A stretch of 64,000 bases of DNA from Methylococcus geothermalis (GCF_012769535.1 NZ_CP046565.1:1130501-1194500), one strand, 5' to 3'. Shown: positions 47,937 to 60,650, numbered from the stretch's first letter. Notes: generated from the letters alone by a model not told the origin. Numbers and translations are program-made.

Positions 47937-50900
47937 ATGCGACTGGAAAAGCTCAAGATCGCCGGTTTCAAGTCCTTCGTGGATCCGACGACCATTCCCT
48001 TGCCGGGCAACCTGGTGGGGGTGGTGGGGCCGAACGGCTGCGGCAAATCGAACGTCATAGACGCGGTGCGCTGGGTCATGGGGGAAAGCTCGGCGCGCCA
48101 TCTGCGCGGCGAAACCATGGCGGACGTCATATTCAACGGCTCCAGCACCCGGAAGCCGGCGAGCCTGGCTTCGGTCGAGCTGGTCTTCGACAATTCCTCC
48201 GGGCGCGCCGGGGGCGAATACGGGAAATATCAGCAGATCGCCATCCGGCGCCAGATCGCCCGCGACGGCCAGTCGAGCTATTTTCTGAACGGAACGCGCT
48301 GCCGCCGCAAGGACATCACCGATCTGTTCCTGGGCACGGGACTGGGTGCGCGCAGCTATGCCATCATCGAACAGGGCACGATTTCCCGGCTGATCGAAGC
48401 CAAACCCGACGAGATGCGCGAAGTCATCGAAGAGGCCGCCGGCATTTCGAAATACAAGGAGCGCCGGCACGAGACGGAGCAGCGGATGCGCCATACCCGC
48501 GAGAATCTCGAGCGCCTGGCTGATCTGCGTGAAGAAGTGGGCCGGCAACTGGGGCATCTGCAGCGCCAGGCCAGGAAAGCCGAGAAATTCATCGCCTTGC
48601 GCGACGAGGAGCGCCGGCTCAAGCTCGAGCTGCTGGGACTGCGCTGGCGCGCGCTGGAGCAGCAGCTCGACCGGCTCAAAGCCGAGCTGGCGGACTCGGA
48701 GGAGCGATTTCGTCGGCTCAGCGGCGAGGAGCATGCCTGCGAAGGGCGATTGGAGGAGCTCGGGCAGCACCGGTCGGCGGCCCAGGAAAAACTCGACGCC
48801 CAGCAGGGCCGGCTCTACGAGCTGGGCGCGGAAATCAGCCGTCTGGACCAGTTCATACGCCATACCCAGAAGTCGAGGGAGGAGCTGGTTCTGGAGCGGG
48901 AGCGGGTCGCGGCCGAGTTGCGGAAAGCCGAATCCGACCGCGATGAAGACCGCCTCCGACTCGAAGAGATGCGTGCGGAGGGGCGCGAACTTCTCGAAAA
49001 GCTGGCCTTGCTGGAACGGCAGGAAATGGCGGCGGCCTCGGCCCGGCAAACCGCGGAAGCGAAGCTGAACGCGTGCCGCGACCGCTGGGAAACGTTGACC
49101 GGCGATCAGCACAAGCTCGAAGGCCAAGTGGCCTTGCAGCGTTCGCGGCTGCATCAGTTGCGAGAGCAGGAGCAACAGCTCGGCGGGCGGCGTCAACGCC
49201 TCTTGCAACAGCAGGCGGAACTGGAAAAGGCGCTTGCCGGCCTCGATGTGGAAACGCTACGCATGGACGCGGCCGGTCTCGAGGCGGAACGGGAAGAGAT
49301 GCTCGCCGCCACCGAAGAACTAGGCCGGGCGGCGGAAGGGGAACGGGGGCGGTTGCGCGCCTCGCGGCAGCGGCTGAACGAGATTCGGGCCGGTCTGCAT
49401 GCCTTGCAGGGGAAGGTCGCTTCGCTCGAAACCCTGCAGCGCCATGCGATGGGGCGTGACCGGAGCGCTTTGGACGAGGTCCTCGCGGCATGGCGATTGT
49501 CGGAGGCCGATCGCTTGGGCGAACGGATCGAAGTATCGCCGGGTTGGGAGACCGCCGTCGAAACCGTGCTGGGGCTGCACATCGAAGCGGTATGTGTCGA
49601 CGATCTGGCGCCTTATGCGGAGAATCTCCAGACGCGGCAGCCGGCGGAGTCGCTGGCGTTTTGCGAATATCGCGAAGGGGTGGCAGCCGATGGGGCCGGC
49701 GGGGGGGAGCGTCTGCTGGATCGGGTCCAGTCGCCGTTGGCTTTGGAAGGGCTGCTGGGCGGTGTGTATTGTGCTTCCGATCTGGTCGCGGCGGTAGGGA
49801 AGGCGCGGTCGCTGCGGCCGCACGAGTCGGTGGTGACGCCCGAGGGCATCCGCATCGGGGTGGGCTGGATGCTGGTGCACAAGCCCGACGCCGGCCATGC
49901 GGGGACGCTCGCCCGCGAACGGGAACTGCGCGAATGCCGGCGGCGGGCCGACGAGCTGAGGGCGCAGGCCGAGGTCCTGGAAGCCGAGGCTGGCCGGGCC
50001 GAGACCGAACTCGAACGCTTGGAAGCGGCGCGGCGAGAGGCGAGGAAGAAGGCTGACGAGTTTTCCGCACAGGTTTCCCGGTTGCGGGCGGAGCTCGCCG
50101 CAGCCGAGGCACGGCGCGAGCAATTGGGGCATCGTCTGGCCCAGCTCGGCCACGAGCTCGATGAGTTGGCCGATCAGGGCGTCGAACTCGCCGAGAAGCG
50201 CGCCGAGGCCGATGCAGCCTTGTCGGCGGCTGAGCGCGATTCGCTCCGGCTGCAGGACGCGGCGGCGCAGCTGATGGCAGAGCGGCAGGTGCTGGAAGAG
50301 GCGTTCGCCGGAGCCGAAGCGGTGGAGAAGTCATTGCACGAGGAAGTTCGCACGCTCCGCAGCCGGGCCGCCACGCTCGAATCGAACGAATCGCTGACCC
50401 GCTCCCATCTGCAGCGGCTGGAGCAGCAGCACGGCCAGACTGCGGACCGGCTTGGTGCCATCGTTCGGAAGCTGGAGGAATCCGAGATTCCCCTGGAAGA
50501 CGAACGGTTTCGTCTCGAGGCATTGATGGAGGAGCGCGCCGCACTGGAGGCGGAAATGACCCGGCAGCGCCGCCGGCTCGCCGAGCTCGAATCCGACATC
50601 CGGCGCGTTTCGGGGGAGCGCCAGCGTGCGGAGCACGAACTGGCGGCCTTGCGGGACGGCGTGGGCCAGATCAAGCTGGCCTGGCAGACCGCGGAGGTCC
50701 GCCGTCAGGGCATCGAGGAGCAGTTTGCGGAATTCGGTGCGGCGCCCGCGGCGATTGTGGCGGCGTTGCCGGAAAGCGCCGAGGAAAGCGTCTGGCAAGC
50801 CTCGGTGGCCCGTCTCGGCGAGGAAATCGACCGCCTCGGTCCGGTCAACCTCACGGCGATGCAGGAATATCGGGAACAGGAGGAGCGCCAGCGCTATCTG

Positions 50901-51449
50901 GAGGAGCAGGAGCGGGATCTCACCGAGTCGCTGGCAACCCTGGAGCAAGCCATCGAAAAGATCGACCGCGAGTGCCGGGCGCGTTTCAAGGAGACGTTCG
51001 AAAAGATCGACACCGGTTTTCAGCGCATGTTCCCCAAGCTTTTCGGCGGCGGGAAGGCAACCCTGGAACTCACCGAAAACAACCTGCTGAGCACCGGGGT
51101 GAGCGTCATGGCCCAGCCGCCCGGCAAGCGCAACAGTTCGATCCATCTGTTGTCCGGGGGCGAGAAGGCGCTGACGGCGGTGGCCCTGGTATTCTCCATC
51201 TTCGAGCTGAACCCCGCGCCGTTCTGCCTGCTGGACGAAGTGGATGCGCCGCTGGACGATGCCAACGTCGGACGGTTCAGTCAATTGGTGAAAGAAATGT
51301 CCGAAAAAGTACAATTCCTCTTCATTACCCATAACAAGGTCACGATGGAAATCGCTCAATATCTGGCGGGAGTCACCATGCGGGAGCCTGGCGTGTCGCG
51401 CATCGTGGCGGTGGACATCGATGCGGCGGTTGAACTGGCTTCGGTTTGA
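47937..51449 (+). CDS. smc: Chromosome partition/condensation protein SMC
   Basis: The 1170-residue ATPase compacts the chromosome. It has a head with Walker A GPNGCGKSN (residues 31-39), two long coiled coils, a hinge around residues 500-650 and a C-terminal head with signature HLLSGGEKALTAVAL and Walker B CLLDEVDAPLDDANVG. The smc-zipA-ligA order matches many non-enteric gammaproteobacteria, which lack MukB. No scpA or scpB is nearby. Confidence 0.96.
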   Translation: MRLEKLKIAGFKSFVDPTTIPLPGNLVGVVGPNGCGKSNVIDAVRWVMGESSARHLRGETMADVIFNGSSTRKPASLASVELVFDNSSGRAGGEYGKYQQIAIRRQIARDGQSSYFLNGTRCRRKDITDLFLGTGLGARSYAIIEQGTISRLIEAKPDEMREVIEEAAGISKYKERRHETEQRMRHTRENLERLADLREEVGRQLGHLQRQARKAEKFIALRDEERRLKLELLGLRWRALEQQLDRLKAELADSEERFRRLSGEEHACEGRLEELGQHRSAAQEKLDAQQGRLYELGAEISRLDQFIRHTQKSREELVLERERVAAELRKAESDRDEDRLRLEEMRAEGRELLEKLALLERQEMAAASARQTAEAKLNACRDRWETLTGDQHKLEGQVALQRSRLHQLREQEQQLGGRRQRLLQQQAELEKALAGLDVETLRMDAAGLEAEREEMLAATEELGRAAEGERGRLRASRQRLNEIRAGLHALQGKVASLETLQRHAMGRDRSALDEVLAAWRLSEADRLGERIEVSPGWETAVETVLGLHIEAVCVDDLAPYAENLQTRQPAESLAFCEYREGVAADGAGGGERLLDRVQSPLALEGLLGGVYCASDLVAAVGKARSLRPHESVVTPEGIRIGVGWMLVHKPDAGHAGTLARERELRECRRRADELRAQAEVLEAEAGRAETELERLEAARREARKKADEFSAQVSRLRAELAAAEARREQLGHRLAQLGHELDELADQGVELAEKRAEADAALSAAERDSLRLQDAAAQLMAERQVLEEAFAGAEAVEKSLHEEVRTLRSRAATLESNESLTRSHLQRLEQQHGQTADRLGAIVRKLEESEIPLEDERFRLEALMEERAALEAEMTRQRRRLAELESDIRRVSGERQRAEHELAALRDGVGQIKLAWQTAEVRRQGIEEQFAEFGAAPAAIVAALPESAEESVWQASVARLGEEIDRLGPVNLTAMQEYREQEERQRYLEEQERDLTESLATLEQAIEKIDRECRARFKETFEKIDTGFQRMFPKLFGGGKATLELTENNLLSTGVSVMAQPPGKRNSSIHLLSGGEKALTAVALVFSIFELNPAPFCLLDEVDAPLDDANVGRFSQLVKEMSEKVQFLFITHNKVTMEIAQYLAGVTMREPGVSRIVAVDIDAAVELASV

Positions 51450-51457
51450 GGGGCGAA

Positions 51458-54222
<2,765 letters not shown>

Positions 54223-54516
54223 TTTTCCTCCTGTTTTGGTGTAACCCAGCTCCACGCGGCCGAAACGAACTTCCCCATCCACCCTTCCTCGTTCCGGATT
54301 TCCGACCCTTGCCGTTTCAACTCCCGTGCGGTCCGGAATTCCAGATTTCGCAGTGCTTCTCCAATCGATCCGTCCATGTTTTCGATGTCCTGGCGTCCCA
54401 GCTTTCGCCCTGCCGAGACGCGGCGTCCGAGGGGGTTGCCGGCGCCTCGCCCGGCTCGGTCGAAGCTACGAAAAACCTCTGCCAAACAATGCCGTGAGTT
54501 TTTTTTGCGACTCATC

Positions 54517-54545
54517 TTGACTTGCCTTGAACGCGTTTCTATAGT
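54517..54545 (+). promoter_or_regulatory. Sigma70 promoter of the mraZ/dcw cluster
   Basis: TTGACT at 54517-54522 and TATAGT at 54540-54545 are 17 bp apart, near consensus for sigma70. A T8 tract at 54499-54506 lies at about -50, the UP-element position. Transcription would start near 54552, immediately upstream of a set of four repeats and mraZ. Confidence 0.75.
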
Positions 54546-54555
54546 GCTTCTCAGG

Positions 54556-54590
54556 TGGTGGAAAGTGGTTTTTTCTGGAGGAATGTGGGG
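54556..54590 (+). repeat. Four TGG-led direct repeats with 10-bp period (MraZ operator)
   Basis: TGGTG (54556), TGGTT (54566), TGGAG (54576) and TGGGG (54586) occur at exact 10-bp intervals, each separated by five bases. E. coli MraZ is known to bind TGGGN repeats separated by 5-bp spacers at the mra promoter, so these are very likely an autoregulatory operator; they also overlap the ribosome-binding area of mraZ. Confidence 0.75.
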
Positions 54591-54602
54591 CTTGGGGGCG
54601 GC

Positions 54603-55061
54603 TTGTTCAGAGGCGTTAATTCCATCAGCCTGGACGAAAAGGGGCGCATGGCCGTGCCTACCCGTTACAGGTCCGAACTCCGCGAGTCCTGCGAGGGACA
54701 ACTGGTGGTCACCGTTGGAACCGATACCTGTCTGCTGCTTTTCCCTTTGCCTGAATTCGAGGAACTGGAACGGAAGCTGGTGAAATTGCCGGCCTTGAAC
54801 AAACAGGTGAAGCGGCTTCAACGGCTGCTGATCGGCCATGCCACCGAGTGTGAGCTGGACGGCCAGGGGCGTTTCCTCATACCCGAGCCGTTACGCCGGT
54901 TCGCAAGTCTGGACAAACAGGTCGTCCTGATCGGCCAAGGCAACAAGTTCGAAATCTGGGATGAAGGACTCTGGGAGCGCTGCCGCCAGGAATGGCTGGA
55001 AGAAGCGAGCCTGGAAGGTCTCGAAGACATGGGGCCGGAGCTCGGGGCGCTGGCGTTTTGA
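54603..55061 (+). CDS. mraZ: Transcriptional regulator MraZ
   Basis: MraZ is a ring-forming DNA-binding protein with two AbrB/SpoVT-like halves that represses its own operon. The 152-residue protein begins FRGVNSISLDEKGRMAVPTRYR, with the second half ATECELDGQGRFLIPEPLRR. TTG 54603 matches the family start; GTG 54585, three bases after GGAGG, is an alternative that would add six residues (MGLGGG). Its stop overlaps rsmH's ATG. Confidence 0.92.
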   Translation: MFRGVNSISLDEKGRMAVPTRYRSELRESCEGQLVVTVGTDTCLLLFPLPEFEELERKLVKLPALNKQVKRLQRLLIGHATECELDGQGRFLIPEPLRRFASLDKQVVLIGQGNKFEIWDEGLWERCRQEWLEEASLEGLEDMGPELGALAF

Positions 55062-55999
55062 TGGCGGAAGCCGAAAGCGGACACCGTCCCGTCATGTTGG
55101 CCGAGGTGCTCGAGGCGCTGGCGATCCGGCCGGCCGGCATTTATTTGGATTGCACCTTCGGTCGAGGGGGGCACAGCCGGGCGATTCTGGAGCGATTGGG
55201 CGCGGAGGGGCGTCTTCTGGCGATCGATCGGGACCGGGAGGCCGTGGCGGCGGCCGGCGCTTCCGGCCTGTCCGGCGACGCCCGGTTCGCCATCGAGCAC
55301 GGCCGCTTTTCGGACCTCGTCAGATTCGTCGGTGAAAGAGGATGGGCGGGCCGGGTAGACGGCATCCTGATGGACCTGGGTGTGTCCTCGCCACAGCTCG
55401 ATGAAGCCCGGCGAGGCTTCAGTTTCCTGAGAGAAGGGCCGCTCGACATGCGGATGGATCCGAGCCAGAAGACCGGTGCGGCGGATTGGCTCGCCGAGGT
55501 TCCGGAACGGGAACTAGCGCGGGTGTTGCGGGAATACGGCGAGGAGCGCTTTGCGGGACGCATCGCCCGCGCGGTGGTCGAGGAACGGAGACGCCGGCCG
55601 ATCGCCACGACAACCGATTTGGTCAGGTTGATCGAGGCCGCGATTCCGTTCGCAGACAAGTTCAAGCATCCGGCGACCCGCACTTTCCAGGCGATCCGGA
55701 TCGCTGTCAATGATGAGTTGAGTGAGTTGGAGCGAGGATTGAACGAAGCGGTAGAGGTTCTTGCCGCGAGGGGACGCTTGGTGGTGATCTCTTTTCATTC
55801 GCTCGAAGACCGGATCGTCAAGAGGTTCATGCGGGAGGAGGTGCGCGGCAGGGAGATGTCGGGGGGAATCTTCGAATCCCGCTCGACGCCGCGCCTCATC
55901 GGCCTGGGCAAGCCGCTCAAGGCGGATGAGGACGAAATCCGGGTCAATCCCCGGGCGCGGAGCGCCATATTGCGCGCAGCCGAAAAGCGGGCGGCATGA
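55061..55999 (+). CDS. rsmH: 16S rRNA (cytosine(1402)-N(4))-methyltransferase
   Basis: RsmH (MraW) methylates C1402 in the ribosomal P site using SAM. The 312-residue protein has HRPVMLAEVLEAL, the SAM motif DCTFGRGGHSRAIL, ILMDLGVSSPQLDEARRGFSF, and the C-terminal FHSLEDRIVKRFM. ATG 55061 overlaps the mraZ stop. It leads into ftsL with a 4-bp overlap (ATGA). Confidence 0.96.
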   Translation: MAEAESGHRPVMLAEVLEALAIRPAGIYLDCTFGRGGHSRAILERLGAEGRLLAIDRDREAVAAAGASGLSGDARFAIEHGRFSDLVRFVGERGWAGRVDGILMDLGVSSPQLDEARRGFSFLREGPLDMRMDPSQKTGAADWLAEVPERELARVLREYGEERFAGRIARAVVEERRRRPIATTTDLVRLIEAAIPFADKFKHPATRTFQAIRIAVNDELSELERGLNEAVEVLAARGRLVVISFHSLEDRIVKRFMREEVRGREMSGGIFESRSTPRLIGLGKPLKADEDEIRVNPRARSAILRAAEKRAA

Positions 56000-56253
56000 C
56001 ACGGATACTCCTGCTCTCGGTGGTTGCCGTTTGTTCGGCGCTCGGCGTCGTTTATGCGAAGTACCGCACGCGCATGCTGTTCGCTGAGGTTCAGCGTCTG
56101 GAACTGGCCCTGAATCAATACGATGTGGAGCTGGGCCAGCTTCAGCTGGAGCAGAACACTTGGGCCGAGCATGGCCGCGTCGAACGTCTGGCCCGCAGCA
56201 GGCTGGGGATGACCCTGCCGGCGCGCGAGTCGATCATTTACATCAAACCCTGA
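55996..56253 (+). CDS. ftsL: Cell division protein FtsL
   Basis: The 85-residue bitopic protein has a membrane helix at residues 3-20, then a short coiled coil (EVQRLELALNQYDVELGQLQLEQNTW cut short here in description) and the family tail LGMTLPARESIIYIKP. With FtsB and FtsQ it activates FtsWI septal synthesis. Position between rsmH and ftsI, and length, support the call. Confidence 0.88.
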   Translation: MTRILLLSVVAVCSALGVVYAKYRTRMLFAEVQRLELALNQYDVELGQLQLEQNTWAEHGRVERLARSRLGMTLPARESIIYIKP

Positions 56254-56282
56254 GCTCATGTGGGGATGAGGGGGTGTCTGCG

Positions 56283-58010
56283 ATGATGTACATAACGAAT
56301 CCGCAAAGAGAGAGCGATTACGGGGCGCGCTGGTCGCTATTGCTGATCGGCATGATGGCGGCCATGCTCGTCCTGGTCGGGCGCGCGGTCAACCTGCAGG
56401 TCGTGGATCGGCAGTTTCTCAAGCACCAGGGCGACTTGCGCCATATGGGCGTGGTTCCCGTGCCGGCGCATCGCGGCCGGATCCTGGACCGGAACGGCGA
56501 TTTGCTCGCGACCAGCTGTCCGGTGAAATCGATCTGGGTCAATCCCAAGGAGTTCGAGGCAAACGAAGCGCAGTACGAGGCCTTGGCCGGGCTGATCGGA
56601 GATACGCCGGACGATCTGAAACGGCGCCTCGGCGACCACGGCGCCCATCGGGCTTTCGTGTATCTCAAGCGCCGTGTCAGCCCCGAGCTTGCCGACCAGG
56701 TGATGGCGTTGGGCTTGCCCGGTGTCTACGCCGAAGAAGAGTACCGGCGCTATTACCCGACCGGCGAGGTTACCGCCCATGTGCTCGGTTTCACCGATAT
56801 CGACGACAAGGGACAGGAAGGGCTGGAGCTTGCCTTCGATGCGCATTTGAAGGGTATCGAGGGGGTCAGGCGCATCATCCGGGACGGCAAGCGCCGGGTC
56901 ATCGAGGATGTCGACAGCGTGCGTCAGCCGGTGGCTGGCAAGGACCTGAGCATCAGCATCGACCAGCGCCTGCAGTATCTGGCCTACCGGGAGCTGAAGA
57001 AGACGGTGCAGCAGCACCGGGCGAAGGCAGGCGCCTTGGTCATGCTCGACGCCAAGAGCGGCGAGGTGCTGGCGATGGTCAATCAGCCGTCCTTCAATCC
57101 CAATGGCCGCAACGGCGCCGTGCCCGGGTCGACCCGCAACCGCGCAATCACCGATTTGTTCGAGCCGGGTTCGACGATGAAGCCGTTCGCGGTGGCCTGT
57201 GCCTTGGAAATGGGGGCTTTTCGAGCCAACGCGGTGATCAATACTTCGCCGGGCGTCATGCGCGTCGGTTCCAACGTGGTCAAGGACGTGCACAACTACG
57301 GCGTGCTCGACGTCGCCGGAGTGCTACGCAAGTCGAGCAACGTGGGGGTCACCAAGATGGCTTTGGCCTTGCCTCCCGACAAGTTCTGGGGGTTTTACCG
57401 CGACCTGGGATTCGGCCAGGGGCTGGGTACCGGTTTTCCCGGCGAAGCGCAAGGGCGCATGCCGGACCGGAAAGGGCTGCGGCCGTTCGCGCAGGCTACG
57501 CTCTCCTTCGGCTACGGGGTGTCGGCAACGCCGTTGCAGTTGGCGCGGGCTTATTTGGCGCTGGCAAACGACGGCGCGATGCCGGCCGTCAGCATGCTGA
57601 AGCTGGATCGCCCGGCGGCGTCGACCCAGGTGATGTCGAAAAAGACTGCCATGGCGGTGCGCAACATGCTGGAAGGCGTGGTTTCGGCCGATGGCACGGC
57701 GATCAAGGCCAGTATTCCGGGTTTCCGGGTCGCCGGAAAAACCGGGACGGTGAAGAAAAGCGCCGGACGCGGCGGCTATCAGACCTCGCGCCACATCGCC
57801 GTGTTCGCAGGCATGGCGCCGGCAACCGATCCGCGGCTGGTCACCGTCGTGATGATCGATGAGCCTTCGGCCGGCGAATATTATGGCGGCGCAGTGGCGG
57901 CGCCGGCTTTTGCCGCCGTCATGGAGCCGGGACTGAGGTTGCTCAACGTCCTGCCGGATCAGGACATGGGCCCGTCCATCCTTTCCGCCCAGAAGGACGA
58001 AATCTTTTGA
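56283..58010 (+). CDS. ftsI: Peptidoglycan transpeptidase FtsI (PBP3)
   Basis: FtsI cross-links septal peptidoglycan. From ATG 56283 it is 575 residues, with a membrane anchor (about 17-37), the pedestal start AHRGRILDRNGDLLA, and the transpeptidase motifs Ser297-Thr-Met-Lys300 (GSTMKPFA), SSN (RKSSNVGVT) and KTGT. GAGGGGG lies about eight bases upstream. A second ATG follows directly at 56286. Its stop overlaps murE's TTG. Confidence 0.96.
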   Translation: MMYITNPQRESDYGARWSLLLIGMMAAMLVLVGRAVNLQVVDRQFLKHQGDLRHMGVVPVPAHRGRILDRNGDLLATSCPVKSIWVNPKEFEANEAQYEALAGLIGDTPDDLKRRLGDHGAHRAFVYLKRRVSPELADQVMALGLPGVYAEEEYRRYYPTGEVTAHVLGFTDIDDKGQEGLELAFDAHLKGIEGVRRIIRDGKRRVIEDVDSVRQPVAGKDLSISIDQRLQYLAYRELKKTVQQHRAKAGALVMLDAKSGEVLAMVNQPSFNPNGRNGAVPGSTRNRAITDLFEPGSTMKPFAVACALEMGAFRANAVINTSPGVMRVGSNVVKDVHNYGVLDVAGVLRKSSNVGVTKMALALPPDKFWGFYRDLGFGQGLGTGFPGEAQGRMPDRKGLRPFAQATLSFGYGVSATPLQLARAYLALANDGAMPAVSMLKLDRPAASTQVMSKKTAMAVRNMLEGVVSADGTAIKASIPGFRVAGKTGTVKKSAGRGGYQTSRHIAVFAGMAPATDPRLVTVVMIDEPSAGEYYGGAVAAPAFAAVMEPGLRLLNVLPDQDMGPSILSAQKDEIF

Positions 58011-59518
58011 GCGGCGGCGATGGTGCCGGCGCTTCCCTGCGGAGGCTGTTGGATGGCTTGACCGAGGCTCAGACCGTGCCGGATATTCCGGTATTCGGCC
58101 TGAGCCTCGACAGCCGGGCGGTGCGCACCGGCGATGCCTTTTTCGCATTGGCGGGGAGCCATGCGCATGGGCTCAGGTACGCGGAAGATGCCTCCAAGCG
58201 GGGGGCGGTGGCCGTCGTCTACGATCCCTCGGGCGGGGCCGGCGCCTGTTTGCCGGTACCGGAACTCGATTTCGCCGTCCCGGTTCCCGATCTGGGGCGC
58301 CACTTGGGCAGCGTCGCTGCCCGTTTTTTCGGCCATCCCTCGGAGACTTTGAACGTCGTCGCGGTCACCGGGACCAACGGCAAGACCTCCTGCACCCATT
58401 TCATCGCCGATGCCTTGCGGAATGAATATCCGACGGCTGTCATCGGGACCCTGGGCTGGGGAAAGCCCGAAAGGCTGCGGCGGATCGCTCATACGACCCC
58501 TGATGCCATCGAGATTCATGCCATACTCGCAACCCTCAAGGCGCAAGGGATCGGGCTGGTGGCTTTGGAGGCTTCATCGCACGGGCAGGCGCAGGGGCGC
58601 ATCAACGGCGTCCGTTGCCGAGGCGCGCTGTACACCCGCGTTACGCGGGATCACCTCGATTATCACGGCACTTTCGAGTCCTATCTGAATGCCAAGCTGG
58701 GCCTGCTGTCCAATCCCGCATTGGAGTTCGTCGCGCTCACCCTCGACGATCCTTCCGTGGATACCCTTCGGGCGAGCGTCCCCGAGGGGGTGAAGGTCAT
58801 CGGCTACAGCCTGCAGGGCGGGAGATCGGCGGATTTTCCGGTGATTTCTGCAGAGGCCCTGGAGCAGACGCCCGAGGGACTGCATTTGCGGGTCAATTGG
58901 GAGGGGCGCGCCGTCGACGTGGATGCCCCGGTTTATGGCGATTTCAACGCCGAGAATCTGCTCGGGACGATGGCGGTTCTGCTGGGGCTGGGATATTCCG
59001 TCGACGCTGCCGCCTCGCGGGTCGGCAGGGTCCGTCCCGTTGCCGGGCGCATGGAGCGATTTAGCGCGGATGGCGTGACCGTGGTCGTCGATTACGCCCA
59101 TACCCCGGACGCATTGCGGAACGTGCTGACGAGCCTGCGCCGTCATTGCCGGGCCAAGCTGCGGCTGGTGTTCGGCTGCGGTGGCGATCGGGACAAGGGC
59201 AAGCGCCCGGAAATGGGCGCCATCGCCGAGCGCCTCGCGGACTGCGTGATCGTGACCGACGACAATCCGCGGTTCGAGTCGGGGGATGCCATCGTTCAGG
59301 ACATTCTCAAAGGTTGCACCGGTTCCACCGTCACCGTCGTGCGCGACCGCCGTGCGGCCATCCGTCAGGCGATTGTCCAGGCGGGGGAAGGCGACATCGT
59401 CCTGGTGGCAGGAAAGGGGCATGAAGCTTTTCAGGACGTCGGCGGCGTGGCCCACGAATTTTCCGATCGGGAAGAGGTCGGGAAAGCGCTGTCGGCCCGG
59501 CACCGCGGCACCGAATAA
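58007..59518 (+). CDS. murE: UDP-MurNAc-tripeptide synthetase (meso-DAP-adding) MurE
   Basis: MurE adds meso-diaminopimelate to UDP-MurNAc-L-Ala-D-Glu. The 503-residue ligase has DSRAVRTGDAFFAL, the P-loop VTGTNGKTSC, the carbamylated-Lys region and the DDNPRFES motif, whose DNPR marks DAP specificity. The start is TTG 58007, overlapping the ftsI stop (TTGA). mraY follows after 49 bases; murF, normally between them, is absent. Confidence 0.95.
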   Translation: MSGGDGAGASLRRLLDGLTEAQTVPDIPVFGLSLDSRAVRTGDAFFALAGSHAHGLRYAEDASKRGAVAVVYDPSGGAGACLPVPELDFAVPVPDLGRHLGSVAARFFGHPSETLNVVAVTGTNGKTSCTHFIADALRNEYPTAVIGTLGWGKPERLRRIAHTTPDAIEIHAILATLKAQGIGLVALEASSHGQAQGRINGVRCRGALYTRVTRDHLDYHGTFESYLNAKLGLLSNPALEFVALTLDDPSVDTLRASVPEGVKVIGYSLQGGRSADFPVISAEALEQTPEGLHLRVNWEGRAVDVDAPVYGDFNAENLLGTMAVLLGLGYSVDAAASRVGRVRPVAGRMERFSADGVTVVVDYAHTPDALRNVLTSLRRHCRAKLRLVFGCGGDRDKGKRPEMGAIAERLADCVIVTDDNPRFESGDAIVQDILKGCTGSTVTVVRDRRAAIRQAIVQAGEGDIVLVAGKGHEAFQDVGGVAHEFSDREEVGKALSARHRGTE

Positions 59519-59567
59519 GGTTACAGAGGCGACACGCCCTGTATCGGAAGCAGTTTAAGGAAATACG

Positions 59568-60650
59568 ATGCTACTGATTCTAGCGAACTGGCTCGAGCAT
59601 TATTTCGATGTCTTCAGAGTCTTTCACTATCTCACTTTCCGCGGGATCCTCGGTGTCCTGACCTCGCTCGTGATCTCCTTCATCGTCGGCCCGGCGATGA
59701 TCCGGCACCTGGGAAGCTACAAGATCGGGCAGATGATCCGCGACGACGGCCCGCAAAGCCATCTGTCGAAGGCCGGTACGCCCACCATGGGCGGTGCGCT
59801 GATCCTGGTGACGATCACCATCAGCACCTTGCTGTGGGCGGATCTCGGCAACCGCTACGTCTGGGCGGTGCTGCTGGTGACCCTGGCTTACGGGTTCATC
59901 GGCTTCATCGACGATTACAAGAAGCTGGTTCTGAAAAACAGCAAGGGGCTGGCGGCACGCCACAAATACCTGTGGCAATCGGTGTTTGGCCTCGGGGTGG
60001 CGTTGTTTCTCTATCACACCGCGAGTTTGCCGCAGGAAACCCAGTTCATCGTGCCGTTCTTCAAGAATGTCGTACTGAACATGGGATGGCTGTACATCCC
60101 CTTGGTCTATTTCGTGGTCGTGGGGTCGAGCAACGCGGTGAATCTGACCGACGGTCTGGACGGCCTGGCGATTCTCCCGACGGTGCTGGTCGCGGGGGGG
60201 CTGGCGATTTTCGCCTATGCTTCCGGCCACAGCGAGTTCTCGGAGTACCTGGGAATTCCTTATCTGCCGAAGGCGGGGGAACTGGTGGTGTTTTGCGGCG
60301 CCCTGGTCGGGGCCGGCCTGGGGTTCCTCTGGTTCAACACTTACCCGGCCCAGGTATTCATGGGTGACATCGGAGCCCTGGCACTCGGTGCCGCATTGGG
60401 GATGGTGGCCGTGCTGGTCCGGCAGGAAATCGTGCTCATGATCATGGGCGGAATTTTCGTCATGGAGACGGTCTCGGTCGTGCTGCAGGTGCTGTCTTTC
60501 AAATTGACCGGCCGGCGCATCTTCCGCATGGCGCCGATCCATCATCACTTCGAATTGAAAGGATGGCCCGAGCCGCGGGTGATCGTGAGGTTCTGGATCA
60601 TCTCCGTCATTCTGGTGCTCATCGGGCTGGCGACCTTGAAACTGCGTTGA
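59568..60650 (+). CDS. mraY: Phospho-N-acetylmuramoyl-pentapeptide-transferase MraY
   Basis: MraY makes lipid I at the inner membrane. The 360-residue protein has ten membrane helices and the family motifs [17 protein letters not shown] (catalytic Asp pair), [10 protein letters not shown] and [20 protein letters not shown] precedes the ATG. Its stop overlaps murD's ATG by one base. Confidence 0.97.
   Translation: MLLILANWLEHYFDVFRVFHYLTFRGILGVLTSLVISFIVGPAMIRHLGSYKIGQMIRDDGPQSHLSKAGTPTMGGALILVTITISTLLWADLGNRYVWAVLLVTLAYGFIGFIDDYKKLVLKNSKGLAARHKYLWQSVFGLGVALFLYHTASLPQETQFIVPFFKNVVLNMGWLYIPLVYFVVVGSSNAVNLTDGLDGLAILPTVLVAGGLAIFAYASGHSEFSEYLGIPYLPKAGELVVFCGALVGAGLGFLWFNTYPAQVFMGDIGALALGAALGMVAVLVRQEIVLMIMGGIFVMETVSVVLQVLSFKLTGRRIFRMAPIHHHFELKGWPEPRVIVRFWIISVILVLIGLATLKLR

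Larger units (their letters stand above)
54223..54602. other. Leader region of the dcw cluster, 380 bases
   Basis: No gene is supported between ligA and mraZ. A run of eight T (54499-54506) lies where an UP element would be, ten bases upstream of the -35 box at 54517. The promoter and the repeat array listed separately occupy the last 90 bases. The 54223-54498 part shows only chance open frames. Confidence 0.6.

Noticed and set aside
54309-54497. Possible small genes between ligA and mraZ
   Set aside because: Overlapping frames with no ribosome site or conserved-looking sequence; the region reads better as an upstream control region.
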